The notes under the pieces are model-generated. The model saw only the letters and a list, made by a program, of their open reading frames with translations. It was not told where the DNA came from and did no database searches. The position numbers and the translations under genes were made by a program. This document shows positions 1 through 6,986 of a stretch of DNA of 22,558 nt, in pieces. Within the stretch, counting starts at the first letter, position 1. The number at the start of each line of letters is the position of its first letter. The stretch is from a virus, in the IMG/VR virus record IMGVR_UViG_3300025853_000723, positions 1 to 22,558 of that record; one strand, written 5' to 3'.

Positions 1-930
1 GCCTATCGTAAGATAGGTATGGAACACACTCTTGTAATTGCAGATGAGATACATGATTCCCTATCTCCGGCATATTCAAAGTATTATCATAACAACAGTT
101 ATGACCGTATAATGGGACTGTCAGCTACGATAGATGACGATGAAGTGACCATAGATGGGGAAGAGACCACAAAGATGGACCTGCTCAATACCATTGCACC
201 CATATGCTTTTCATACACGTTGGATGAGGGACAGGAGGATGGTACTTCCAGACCGCTTGATATCTATGTACTGCACCATAAGTTGGACAGTACCAAAAAG
301 ATCATACCTGGAGGTAGTAAGAAGAAACCGTTCATGACCACTGAGGCAAAGACATACGAGTATTGGGACAAGAGATTCAAAAGATCCATGTTCTATCGTA
401 ATCCATCTCAGAAAGAGGTCGAGTTCAGGATAAGCTCCAATAGAAGAGCTGAGCTTCTGTATTCCCTTCCCTCAAAAGTAGAAGCTATAAATCAGATACT
501 TGCAGAACTTAATGGTAAAACCATTATCTTTGGCAACGATCTCAATGCACTGGAGCAGATAACTCCTAACGTAGTGAGATCAGCTAAGAAGGGAGAGTCT
601 GCCAAACAGCGTGAGTCAGAGAACTCAAGCATCAGGCAGAAGTTTGACAACGGGGACATAGATGTGATAGCATCATTCAAGATGCTGAAACAAGGTGCCA
701 ATCTTAAAGGCATCGATAATGTCATTCTCATGTCGTACTACAGTAAGGAGAGAGATCTTCTTCAACGTGTAGGTCGATTGAGAAAGGATGGCAATCGCAT
801 CGGTACCGTTATCATCCCGGTAACTGTAGGTACACAAGAAGAAAAATGGTTCACAAAGATGACAGAGGGAGTGAACATAAGAATGACTCCCTGTTTGAAC
901 GTGACGGATCTTGTATCCAGGCTGAAATAG
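1..930 (+). CDS. SF2 DNA/RNA helicase, C-terminal part (cut by left edge)
   Basis: The reading frame is open to base 1, so the N-terminus with the Walker A (motif I) lies outside the window; the Met at base 19 is internal. Motifs are visible in order: DEIH (motif II, Walker B, about residue 9 after that Met), LSAT (motif III), then a second RecA-like domain with a motif V region (SFKMLKQGANLKG) and motif VI (QRVGRLRKDG, with the arginine finger). This is the standard order of superfamily 2 ATP-dependent translocases found in many phage replication regions, where they remodel branched DNA or assist recombination. It is first in a run of replication genes on the same strand. Family membership is clear; the exact subfamily (UvsW-like or other) cannot be judged without the N-terminus. 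Confidence 0.9.
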   Translation, partial: AYRKIGMEHTLVIADEIHDSLSPAYSKYYHNNSYDRIMGLSATIDDDEVTIDGEETTKMDLLNTIAPICFSYTLDEGQEDGTSRPLDIYVLHHKLDSTKKIIPGGSKKKPFMTTEAKTYEYWDKRFKRSMFYRNPSQKEVEFRISSNRRAELLYSLPSKVEAINQILAELNGKTIIFGNDLNALEQITPNVVRSAKKGESAKQRESENSSIRQKFDNGDIDVIASFKMLKQGANLKGIDNVILMSYYSKERDLLQRVGRLRKDGNRIGTVIIPVTVGTQEEKWFTKMTEGVNIRMTPCLNVTDLVSRLK

Positions 931-1109
931 AGAATGTTGATCTTATACAGGCATTCATCGATATCCTGCGGGAAGAGATGGATGATATACAGGAGGATCA
1001 ACTACCACTGTTGTTAAGGAAAAGGTTCGGTATCGGTCTCAGTTATGAGCAGGTACAGGACATTCTTTACGGCAGACCGTATATTGTAGAAGAAGGGATA
1101 CAGGGATAG
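846..1109 (+). CDS. small hypothetical protein, start uncertain
   Basis: An 87-aa frame that begins inside the end of the helicase gene (85 bp overlap). The part beyond the helicase stop looks like a real protein: an acidic amphipathic helix (LIQAFIDILREEMDDIQ) followed by LLLRKRFGIGLSYEQVQDIL, which could be a small helical or helix-turn-helix-like fold. The first 27 or so residues are hydrophilic and read like an out-of-frame overlap. The only later ATG in frame is at 978, which would leave 43 residues. The frame fills the gap between the helicase and the next gene, supporting a gene here. I do not recognise the family. Confidence 0.5.
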   Translation: MVHKDDRGSEHKNDSLFERDGSCIQAEIENVDLIQAFIDILREEMDDIQEDQLPLLLRKRFGIGLSYEQVQDILYGRPYIVEEGIQG

Positions 1110-1128
1110 TATATTTATGATCCTTGTA
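1110..1128 (+). promoter_or_regulatory. candidate promoter -7-like element (TATATTTA)
   Basis: TATATTTATGATC lies in the short gap before the gene at 1139. It closely resembles the sequence at 11957 (TATATTTGTGATC), which matches the Bacteroidota -7 consensus TAnnTTTG. Here the last consensus base is A instead of G, and no clear -33 TTTG box was found, so this is tentative. Confidence 0.25.
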
Positions 1129-1138
1129 AAGTAGTAGA

Positions 1139-1732
1139 ATGATTATTACAATCGATACGGAGATTCTTGATGAACATCTTATAAGACCTGATGAGTATGT
1201 ATATCTGGCCAGACTCATGGCCGATACGGATGCTCTGAAGAAAGTACTGTTGAATGTTGACGGTAAGAAACTTGTAAGACGTGGATACATTGAGATAAAT
1301 GATGGGCAGGCCTATCTGACAGATAAGACCAGAGAACTTTTCAAGATACCGAGAGAAGGATTTGTTACTCCTAAGGTGGACATTGATGCTGCAGTAAGTG
1401 TAGAGAACATCAAAGAGTTCGCTAAGAAGTATCAGGCCCTGTTCCCTGTAGGTGTGAGAAGTGGAGGTTATCTTGTAAGAGGTACTGCACAGTCATGTGA
1501 AAGTAAGCTTAGATCCTTTAGAAGAAAGTATCCTGATTATGATGAGGCGATCATCCTTCAGGCGACCAAGAACTATGTGGACAGAAAAGCAAGAGAGGCC
1601 TATAATCATATGAAGCTGGCACCATATTTCATCGAAAAGGATGGAATATCGATGCTTGCAGCAGAATGTGAGGAATTATTGGCCAAAGGTACAACAGGAA
1701 GAAGTGATGATGACTGGGGAAAGGACGTATGA
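1139..1732 (+). CDS. putative winged-helix replication protein (possible helicase loader or replisome organiser)
   Basis: 197 aa. The N-terminal part (about residues 10-68) has the pattern of a winged helix: helices around EYVYLARLM and ALKKVLL, then LVRRGYIEIND and AYLTDKTRELF, typical of a recognition helix followed by a beta wing. The C-terminal part is helical and charged, with RSFRRKYPDYDEAIILQATK and an acidic, low-complexity tail (GRSDDDWGKDV). I do not recognise a named family. Its position directly before a DnaB-type helicase, which starts inside this gene, is where phages often encode a helicase loader or origin-binding organiser; that role is inferred from context only. It could instead be a transcription regulator. 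Confidence 0.75.
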   Translation: MIITIDTEILDEHLIRPDEYVYLARLMADTDALKKVLLNVDGKKLVRRGYIEINDGQAYLTDKTRELFKIPREGFVTPKVDIDAAVSVENIKEFAKKYQALFPVGVRSGGYLVRGTAQSCESKLRSFRRKYPDYDEAIILQATKNYVDRKAREAYNHMKLAPYFIEKDGISMLAAECEELLAKGTTGRSDDDWGKDV

Positions 1733-2786
1733 TGCTGCGTATGATCGAATAATTGGAAACCGTGACAGGGTTCTGTCAGGAAAGGTCAACTGTATACCTT
1801 TCAAACTACCAAGACTCCAAAAATTCGTACCGGGACTTGAACCAAAGACCTACACCATAATCACAGCATCAAGTGGTGTGGGGAAGTCAAAGCTTGCTAA
1901 GCTGTTGTATGTGATAAGGGCGTATGATTACATCAGGGAGAACCCCGATTGTGGGATCAAACTGAAGATCTTTTACTTCTGCCTTGAGGAGTATAGAGAG
2001 ATATTCATGCAGTCACTTATCATCCACCGTCTTTATACTCTGTACAATAAGAGGGTGGATATCAAGGTACTGAACTCCATGCATCCTGAGAAGGTGTTGG
2101 ATGAGGAAACTGTTGAGCAGATAAGAGGGCTCAAGGAGTATTTTGATGAGATGGAGCGTAACTGTCTGGTGATCTATGATAGACTGAAAAGTCCTGAGAA
2201 GATATACCATGCGTTGAAAAGTTATGCTGAGACGAACGGTAAATGGGAGAATGATGTTTACGTTCCCAATGATCCTGAAGAGCTGGTGGTACCGATCTTT
2301 GATCACATATCACTTCTTCAACCCGGCAAGGGAGAATCATTGATGGATGCGATAAACAGATTCTCTTCAAACTTTCTTGTCGATCTCAGGAATACTTACG
2401 GAATGTCCCCTATTGTGGTGCAACAGCAGTCCTCTGATAAGGAGAAGCAGGTCTATACCACATCAGGTTCTTCTGTGGAATCAAAGTTGGAGCCGTCACT
2501 GGACGGCCTGGCCGACAATAAGAAGACACAGAGGGATGCGGACATGGTAATAGGACTGTTTGCACCTAACAGATATGAGATACCTCAGCACAGAGGTTAC
2601 AATATCCGTAAGATGCAGGACTTCTATCGATCCATCTCAGTTCTCAAGAACAGGTATGGGGCTTCAAATCTGAGAGTAGGGACGTTCTTTGACGGTTGCG
2701 TAGGTGACTTCGTAGAACTGCCCAATGTATCAGATGAAGTACAGATGAGTAGAGTTTTCAATTTAATAGAAACACTTAATGAGTGA
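1707..2786 (+). CDS. DnaB-family (SF4) replicative helicase
   Basis: 359 aa from the ATG at 1707 (a second ATG follows at once); an upstream ATG at 1641 is in frame but gives a 66 bp longer overlap with the previous gene, whereas 1707 has AGGAAGAAG just before it and overlaps by 26 bp. RecA-fold motifs: Walker A ASSGVGKS (residues 54-61), the acidic strand-end FCLEE (91-95, equivalent to the catalytic Glu region of DnaB), Walker B PIFDH (about 196-200), and a Gln-rich strand VVQQQSS (238-243, motif H4). There is little N-terminal domain, so it is close to the core ATPase alone. It should act as the ring-shaped 5'-3' helicase at the phage replication fork with the primase encoded at 4321. Confidence 0.85.
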   Translation: MMTGERTYDAAYDRIIGNRDRVLSGKVNCIPFKLPRLQKFVPGLEPKTYTIITASSGVGKSKLAKLLYVIRAYDYIRENPDCGIKLKIFYFCLEEYREIFMQSLIIHRLYTLYNKRVDIKVLNSMHPEKVLDEETVEQIRGLKEYFDEMERNCLVIYDRLKSPEKIYHALKSYAETNGKWENDVYVPNDPEELVVPIFDHISLLQPGKGESLMDAINRFSSNFLVDLRNTYGMSPIVVQQQSSDKEKQVYTTSGSSVESKLEPSLDGLADNKKTQRDADMVIGLFAPNRYEIPQHRGYNIRKMQDFYRSISVLKNRYGASNLRVGTFFDGCVGDFVELPNVSDEVQMSRVFNLIETLNE

Positions 2787-3513
2787 AATTATCCTGCCAA
2801 GGGAGAAGGTAAAGGCCACCCAGGTGAATCCTAGAAGGCTTGTGCTATATGCACCTCCCAAAATGGGGAAGACCACACTTGTATCAATGTTGGGCAACTG
2901 TCTGATACTTGATCTGGAGAACGGTTCTGACTTCGTTGATGCCATGAAACTGAAGGCGAACAGCGTAGATGAGATCCGTCAGATCATGGACAAGATAGAT
3001 GAAGCCGGAAAACCCTATGACTATATAGCCATAGACACGGTGACCAAACTTGAGGAGATGGTACTTCCACTTGCCCTCAAGTTGTACAAGAACACACCTA
3101 TGGGTAAGAACTTCAAGGGTGATGATGTCAGAAAGTTACCTAACGGTGCAGGTTATCTGTATCTGCGTGAGGCCTTTTCAAAGGTGATAGCACGGATAGA
3201 GAAGAGTGCATCAAAGGGTATAATCCTGATAGGTCACCTGAAGGAGAAGATGCTCGGTAAGGAAGGTAAAGAGGTGAATGCAAAGGACATCAACCTTACA
3301 GGACAGAACAAGAACATTGTCTGTGCTGATGCAGATGCCATCGGATACCTGTACCGGGACAAGAACAAGACCATTCTCAACTTCTCATCATCTGAGGAAG
3401 TGCTCTGCGGATCCCGATCTGCACACCTTAAAGGTAAAAGCATCATACTCGGTGAAGAGGTTGATGGTAATTTGGTATCCCACTGGGATGAAGTATATTT
3501 AACTAATCAGTAA
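2779..3513 (+). CDS. Sak4-like RecA-fold ATPase (recombination mediator)
   Basis: 244 aa. Walker A APPKMGKTT (25-33), a short acidic strand LILDLENGSD (42-51), and Walker B YDYIAIDTV (80-88). This spacing and the conserved KMGKT and LDLENG signatures match the AAA_24/Sak4 family of single-domain phage ATPases, known as RecA-like single-strand annealing partners that work with SSB. The ATG overlaps the helicase stop by 8 bp, indicating translational coupling. The next gene encodes an SSB-like protein, the usual partner of Sak4. Confidence in the ATPase family is high; the annealing role is from family knowledge. Confidence 0.82.
   Translation: MSEIILPREKVKATQVNPRRLVLYAPPKMGKTTLVSMLGNCLILDLENGSDFVDAMKLKANSVDEIRQIMDKIDEAGKPYDYIAIDTVTKLEEMVLPLALKLYKNTPMGKNFKGDDVRKLPNGAGYLYLREAFSKVIARIEKSASKGIILIGHLKEKMLGKEGKEVNAKDINLTGQNKNIVCADADAIGYLYRDKNKTILNFSSSEEVLCGSRSAHLKGKSIILGEEVDGNLVSHWDEVYLTNQ
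3494..3512 (+). promoter_or_regulatory. candidate promoter-like element (TATATTTA) before the SSB-like gene
   Basis: TATATTTAACTAATCAGTA overlaps the last codons of the ATPase gene, 31 bases before the next ATG. It shares TATATTT and a trailing CAGTA with the element at 11957. Only sequence similarity supports it. Confidence 0.2.
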
Positions 3514-3524
3514 AACTGATAAAA

Positions 3525-4319
3525 ATGAAGATCGATAATAGATCAAATGACGAAGGTGGATCAAGAAAATTGTACACCGGCATTGCTAACATGAAAGTAG
3601 TAGCGATCAATCCTACAATGTCTGAGCTCACTGATCTTGGATACAATCCACAACAGGAACCTGAGTACATCTCAGTGACACCTGAAGGCCATGCCAAGGT
3701 AGTGATCGATTTCTTCCTCAAGCATGAGGAGACAGGACTTCTTGCAAAGAGAAGATTCTGGTTGGAGAACCGTGATCGTGATACCCGTGCCGGTGATAAG
3801 AAAGAGTACATCAATAACTACGGACAGACAACATTCGTAGAAAGCATTGATGCTCTTCAGCAGTGGTTCGGTAAAGAGGGTGCACGTCCTTCCAAGGTAG
3901 GTGAGGGACAGCTCATCAACTTCATTGCAGCTTGGGCCAATGTGAATCCTTATGCAGATGCAGCAGGTAACAGAGGTCTTTGCTACTTCGAGGACGTGTC
4001 CAAGTTGTTCACCAATGATCTGAGTGAGATCCGTGAGATCTTTGATCAGATCAAGGATGACAATGAGGTAAAGGTGTTACTCAATGTAATTACCACTGAA
4101 GACGGTAAGACCTATCAGGATGTTTACATGCATCACTTTGATAGAGCAGCTTCCAAGTCTACCAAGGCATGGGAGAACGCACTTGCCAATGACTACACTC
4201 AGTGTAAAGGTAACTACCAGAACTCCCTTGAGTTCAAGGAGTACGTTCCTAAACCAGTGGAAACCACTGATACTCCAGACTCTGTGATCCCAGAGCCTGA
4301 GACAGAGGCACCTTGGTAA
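3525..4319 (+). CDS. SSB-like single-stranded DNA-binding protein
   Basis: 264 aa. The body is rich in beta-strand patterns (AKVVIDFFLKHEE, AKRRFWLENRD, VKVLLNVITTEDG) as expected of an OB-fold-like protein. The last 25 residues are Pro/Glu/Asp/Thr-rich and end in EPETEAPW: an acidic tail closing in an aromatic residue, the hallmark by which phage and bacterial SSBs recruit partners. The position between a Sak4-like ATPase and a primase agrees. The start at 3525 follows an A-rich leader (AACTGATAAAA) 11 bp after the previous stop. The fold is inferred; no cysteine zinc site is seen. Alternative: another phage-specific DNA-binding scaffold protein. Confidence 0.65.
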   Translation: MKIDNRSNDEGGSRKLYTGIANMKVVAINPTMSELTDLGYNPQQEPEYISVTPEGHAKVVIDFFLKHEETGLLAKRRFWLENRDRDTRAGDKKEYINNYGQTTFVESIDALQQWFGKEGARPSKVGEGQLINFIAAWANVNPYADAAGNRGLCYFEDVSKLFTNDLSEIREIFDQIKDDNEVKVLLNVITTEDGKTYQDVYMHHFDRAASKSTKAWENALANDYTQCKGNYQNSLEFKEYVPKPVETTDTPDSVIPEPETEAPW

Positions 4320-4320
4320 G

Positions 4321-5247
4321 ATGTTCCAGACAAGGAATGCGGAAGTACCATTAAGGATAGATATCCTTGAGGAGTACAGTGAGCTGCAGATATACAGACA
4401 CTACTTTCCTGACATTCCTATAGGTGAGTTGACATCCTCTCCGTTCAGAGAGGATAAGAATCCTTCATTCATAATAAGGGTGAAGGATGATCACACCTAT
4501 TATCATGACTATGCATTGGGAGAGACGGGGGATGTTATATCCTTCGTCTCCAATGTATATCCTGAACTGGACCGTGATGAACTGCTGTTACAGATAACAA
4601 AGGATCTTGATACCGGTGAAGTACCTGACGTCACATATGTGAGAAAGAATCCCATAAAGAGGGATCTGAAGATAAAACGCAGGGAATATACTAAAGGAGA
4701 TCTGGCATTCTGGGATCAGTACGGTATCACACAAAGGACTCTGAAACTGTTCAGGGTCAGCCCCATTTCATATTACTGGATAAACGACACGAGGTTCACA
4801 TGTGAAGAGCCTGCATATGCCTATGATCTCGGTGGAGAGTACAAGGTGTACAGACCTACCAAGGAGGATTACAGGTTCATAGCAGGTGGTGTCAAGATAC
4901 AGGGTATAGATCTGTTACCACGCACACACGACATTCTGATCATTCAGAAATCATACAAGGACGTGATGCTGTGCTATGAGTTCGGATATCCTGCAATGGC
5001 ACCGCAGAGTGAGACGTGTCCGATACCTTCTGATATAATGGAGGACATGAAACAAAGATTCAAACGTATTGTCATACTCTATGATAACGATGATGCTGGC
5101 ATAAAGGCCGCAACACAACTGTCAGAACAGTATGATCTTGAGAAAATATTCCTTACTGAGGCAAAAGATCTTTCAGATCATGTATTTTTGCATGGCAAGG
5201 AGTATACCAAGAATACGTTAAAAGAACTGTTGAATGAACAACAATAG
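4321..5247 (+). CDS. DnaG/TOPRIM-type DNA primase
   Basis: 308 aa, starting 1 bp after the SSB-like stop. The N-terminal region contains SPFREDKNPSF (40-50), the signature that in DnaG proteins lies in the zinc-binding domain (CPFH.D..PSF), but without zinc-binding cysteines. A TOPRIM domain follows: ILIIQKSYKDV (205-215) replaces the usual first motif with its catalytic Glu, APQSE (227-231) follows, and the second motif is ILYDNDDAG (252-260) with the metal-binding DxD. The KSxKDV form appears in other phage TOPRIM primases as far as I recall. The protein should lay down RNA primers next to the DnaB-type helicase. It is short for a DnaG and lacks a recognisable C-terminal helicase-binding domain. 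Confidence 0.82.
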   Translation: MFQTRNAEVPLRIDILEEYSELQIYRHYFPDIPIGELTSSPFREDKNPSFIIRVKDDHTYYHDYALGETGDVISFVSNVYPELDRDELLLQITKDLDTGEVPDVTYVRKNPIKRDLKIKRREYTKGDLAFWDQYGITQRTLKLFRVSPISYYWINDTRFTCEEPAYAYDLGGEYKVYRPTKEDYRFIAGGVKIQGIDLLPRTHDILIIQKSYKDVMLCYEFGYPAMAPQSETCPIPSDIMEDMKQRFKRIVILYDNDDAGIKAATQLSEQYDLEKIFLTEAKDLSDHVFLHGKEYTKNTLKELLNEQQ

Positions 5248-5593
5248 AAGAAGGGGTAATAAATGGGAACTGGATTGCATAGCCATCTTGAAGGATATCT
5301 TTCCTGATGCTGTAAGCTCAAGGGCTGAGAGCAGGGCGAGAGATGCTGCCAAGGTGGACATATGTCATACAGGTGAGTTTAATTTCCAATGTAAGAATTT
5401 ATCAAAGAAGGTAAATTACGATGAGATACTGGCAGAGATGCCGGACGAGGGGAAGATCAATGTCATACTCAGTAAGTTGACAGAGAAGAAAGGTAAGCGC
5501 TTCTATGAGAAGGGCAGATTCGTAATGCTCGATATGATGGATTTTGTAAGGATTCTAAATGGATACATTGAGAATAGCAAACCTCGGTCTTGA
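5234..5593 (+). CDS. Holliday-junction-resolvase-like PD-(D/E)XK nuclease
   Basis: 119 aa, overlapping the primase end by 14 bp. Candidate active-site residues are in family order: Glu12 in RRRGNKWELD, Asp42 in AAKVDIC, and Gln52-x-Lys54 in NFQCKN. A basic RRRG N-terminus followed by a Glu-bearing helix and then VD...FQCK is the pattern of archaeal Hjc-like and phage resolvases, which cleave four-way junctions during recombination-dependent replication and before packaging. Length fits that family (about 120-140 aa). The position after the primase agrees with a DNA-processing role. Another small restriction-like endonuclease is possible. Confidence 0.72.
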   Translation: MNNNRRRGNKWELDCIAILKDIFPDAVSSRAESRARDAAKVDICHTGEFNFQCKNLSKKVNYDEILAEMPDEGKINVILSKLTEKKGKRFYEKGRFVMLDMMDFVRILNGYIENSKPRS

Positions 5594-5849
5594 TAGGGAT
5601 GTTCTGGAATATCTGGAGTCAAGGCTCGGGAAGAATGCATCTTTTACACTGGCACGTAATTATCTGGAGGACATGATGACAGAGTATTCACTCAATATCA
5701 TGGTACCTGAACCGGATGAGATGGTGATCCAGTTGATAAAGGATCATTATACACTAAGTACATATTATTCACAACTCATACAAAAATTTGAAGAAAATGA
5801 GAACGATCACAGTAAAAACAGGAAGCGGAGTACAGAGCTATCAGTCTAA
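5559..5849 (+). CDS. small hypothetical protein before the Ubl gene
   Basis: 96 aa, starting 35 bp inside the resolvase gene and ending 53 bp inside the Ubl gene. The sequence is predicted mostly helical (VLEYLESRLGKNASFTLARN, then DEMVIQLIKDHYTLSTYYSQ), with a charged, asparagine-rich tail. No motif is recognised. Because it overlaps both neighbours in other frames, its translation is probably coupled to the Ubl. Possible association with the Ubl pathway is guesswork from position. Confidence 0.6.
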   Translation: MDTLRIANLGLDRDVLEYLESRLGKNASFTLARNYLEDMMTEYSLNIMVPEPDEMVIQLIKDHYTLSTYYSQLIQKFEENENDHSKNRKRSTELSV

Positions 5850-6015
5850 TGCAACAACCTTGGCAGAACTTTCTGCAGAAACAGGAGTTGACTTTACAGG
5901 TCAGTCAGTAATTGCCAAGGAGGCAAGACTGATGATGGATGATCTGAGTACACCGTTACCTACAGGGAATATCACCCTCGTTGCCAGCGCTTCCCGTATG
6001 AAGGCAGGCGCTTAA
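5797..6015 (+). CDS. ubiquitin-like beta-grasp protein (Ubl)
   Basis: 72 aa from the ATG at 5797; a TTG three codons upstream is also in frame. The order of predicted elements fits a beta-grasp fold: strand TITVKT (3-8), turn, strand VQSYQS (12-17), helix TTLAELSAETG (20-30), strand QSVIAKEA (36-43), a loop with LPTG, and a last strand NITLVASASR (58-67). The start (MRTITVKTGSG) resembles the first hairpin of ubiquitin. The C-terminus is flexible and ends Lys-Ala-Gly-Ala, so Gly71 is one residue from the end, as in a Ubl precursor that needs trimming. E2-like, JAMM and E1-like genes follow at 6084-8713. Fold is inferred from pattern and context; ThiS/MoaD-like sulfur carriage is the main alternative. 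Confidence 0.68.
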   Translation: MRTITVKTGSGVQSYQSNATTLAELSAETGVDFTGQSVIAKEARLMMDDLSTPLPTGNITLVASASRMKAGA

Positions 6016-6020
6016 AATGA

Positions 6021-6055
6021 AAGGAGAGAGAGGCGAAAGCCTCTCTTTCTTTTTC
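6021..6055 (+). terminator. rho-independent terminator after the Ubl gene
   Basis: AGAGAGGC (6027-6034), a GAAA tetraloop and GCCTCTCT (6039-6046) form an 8-bp perfect stem, extendable through a G-T wobble and further A-T pairs. The T-rich run CTTTTTCTT follows. It sits 5 bp after the Ubl stop and closes the replication operon. Confidence 0.88.
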
Positions 6056-6083
6056 TTATTCACTAACTATAAATAAATATACC

Positions 6084-6986
6084 ATGGTGATAACACAGGC
6101 CGTCACGGCCGGATCCATAAAAGAATGTGCTCTGCATTTCTTTGATCATGTGGAAGTATCCTCCAATTTTGTGTACATACTGTTTCCGGAGCTTACAGTT
6201 ACCAATGAGCTGGATCTCAGTATAGACATACAGGATCTTGTAGTAAAGTTGGAGTACAGTATACTCAGGGACAATAAGGTCATGTTTGAAAACATGCAGG
6301 GACTGCGTATACAGACCGATCTTACTCAGTTTCTGGGATATTATTCCCACTCCCATCTTCCTAAATTCGGACTTGATGACTTTAACAGATTCTGTCTTGG
6401 AAGTGATACTCCTATGAAAGCTGCTTTGGATACTACAGAAGTTGACATGGATGTTGTATTCGGTCTTGTGAACTCATTCGTACGTAATGAATCAGTAGCA
6501 GGAGTACCTCATGTAAAACTGGATACTGTACTGGACCTGAACAATGTATTGTCACATCTCTTAAAAAGTAAGGTCCCTACCATACGTCACATATCAAGTA
6601 TTGCAAAGGATATGTTGGAGAATGGTAATCTTTCCTATCAGTATGTGTCTGACGGTATTCTTCCTAGAATAAAGATACGGTCAGGAGATGATGAGAGGTT
6701 GCTGAGACTTTTAGTGGACAATGGACTGGGAACAGACATGTCCTCTTATAGTATGTTACAGCTCATGCAAAAGATACACTTATCTGTTCGGGAAGAGGAT
6801 GGAGAGTATCATCTCGGTCTTTTGAATCCCTTTACCATTGACGGTGTGACAATTGACAGAAAACATATAATCCCTACTGAGGAGGAACTGTCCCACATCA
6901 GAGACAATGTGAGTTCAGGGGCTGAAGATGTAAAAAAGGCCTACAAGTATTTAGAAACATTCTTAAATAAATATCTTAATCTATGA
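6084..6986 (+). CDS. E2-like ubiquitin-conjugating-type protein (predicted)
   Basis: 300 aa. Residues 28-95 show strands in the order expected of a UBC/RWD-type fold (NFVYILFPELTV, LVVKLEYSI, LRIQTDL), leading to YYSHSHLP (86-93) and, 13 residues after the second His, FCLG (103-106). An HxH followed by Cys-Leu-Gly matches the pattern of prokaryotic E2-like families in Ubl cassettes (HPH...CLG), where Cys104 would carry the thioester-linked Ubl and the His residues shape the site. Residues 120-300 are a helical extension I do not recognise. The start follows an A/T-rich leader after the terminator. The stop overlaps the JAMM gene by 4 bp (ATGA). E2 identity rests on motif and neighbourhood, so it remains a prediction. 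Confidence 0.6.
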   Translation: MVITQAVTAGSIKECALHFFDHVEVSSNFVYILFPELTVTNELDLSIDIQDLVVKLEYSILRDNKVMFENMQGLRIQTDLTQFLGYYSHSHLPKFGLDDFNRFCLGSDTPMKAALDTTEVDMDVVFGLVNSFVRNESVAGVPHVKLDTVLDLNNVLSHLLKSKVPTIRHISSIAKDMLENGNLSYQYVSDGILPRIKIRSGDDERLLRLLVDNGLGTDMSSYSMLQLMQKIHLSVREEDGEYHLGLLNPFTIDGVTIDRKHIIPTEEELSHIRDNVSSGAEDVKKAYKYLETFLNKYLNL

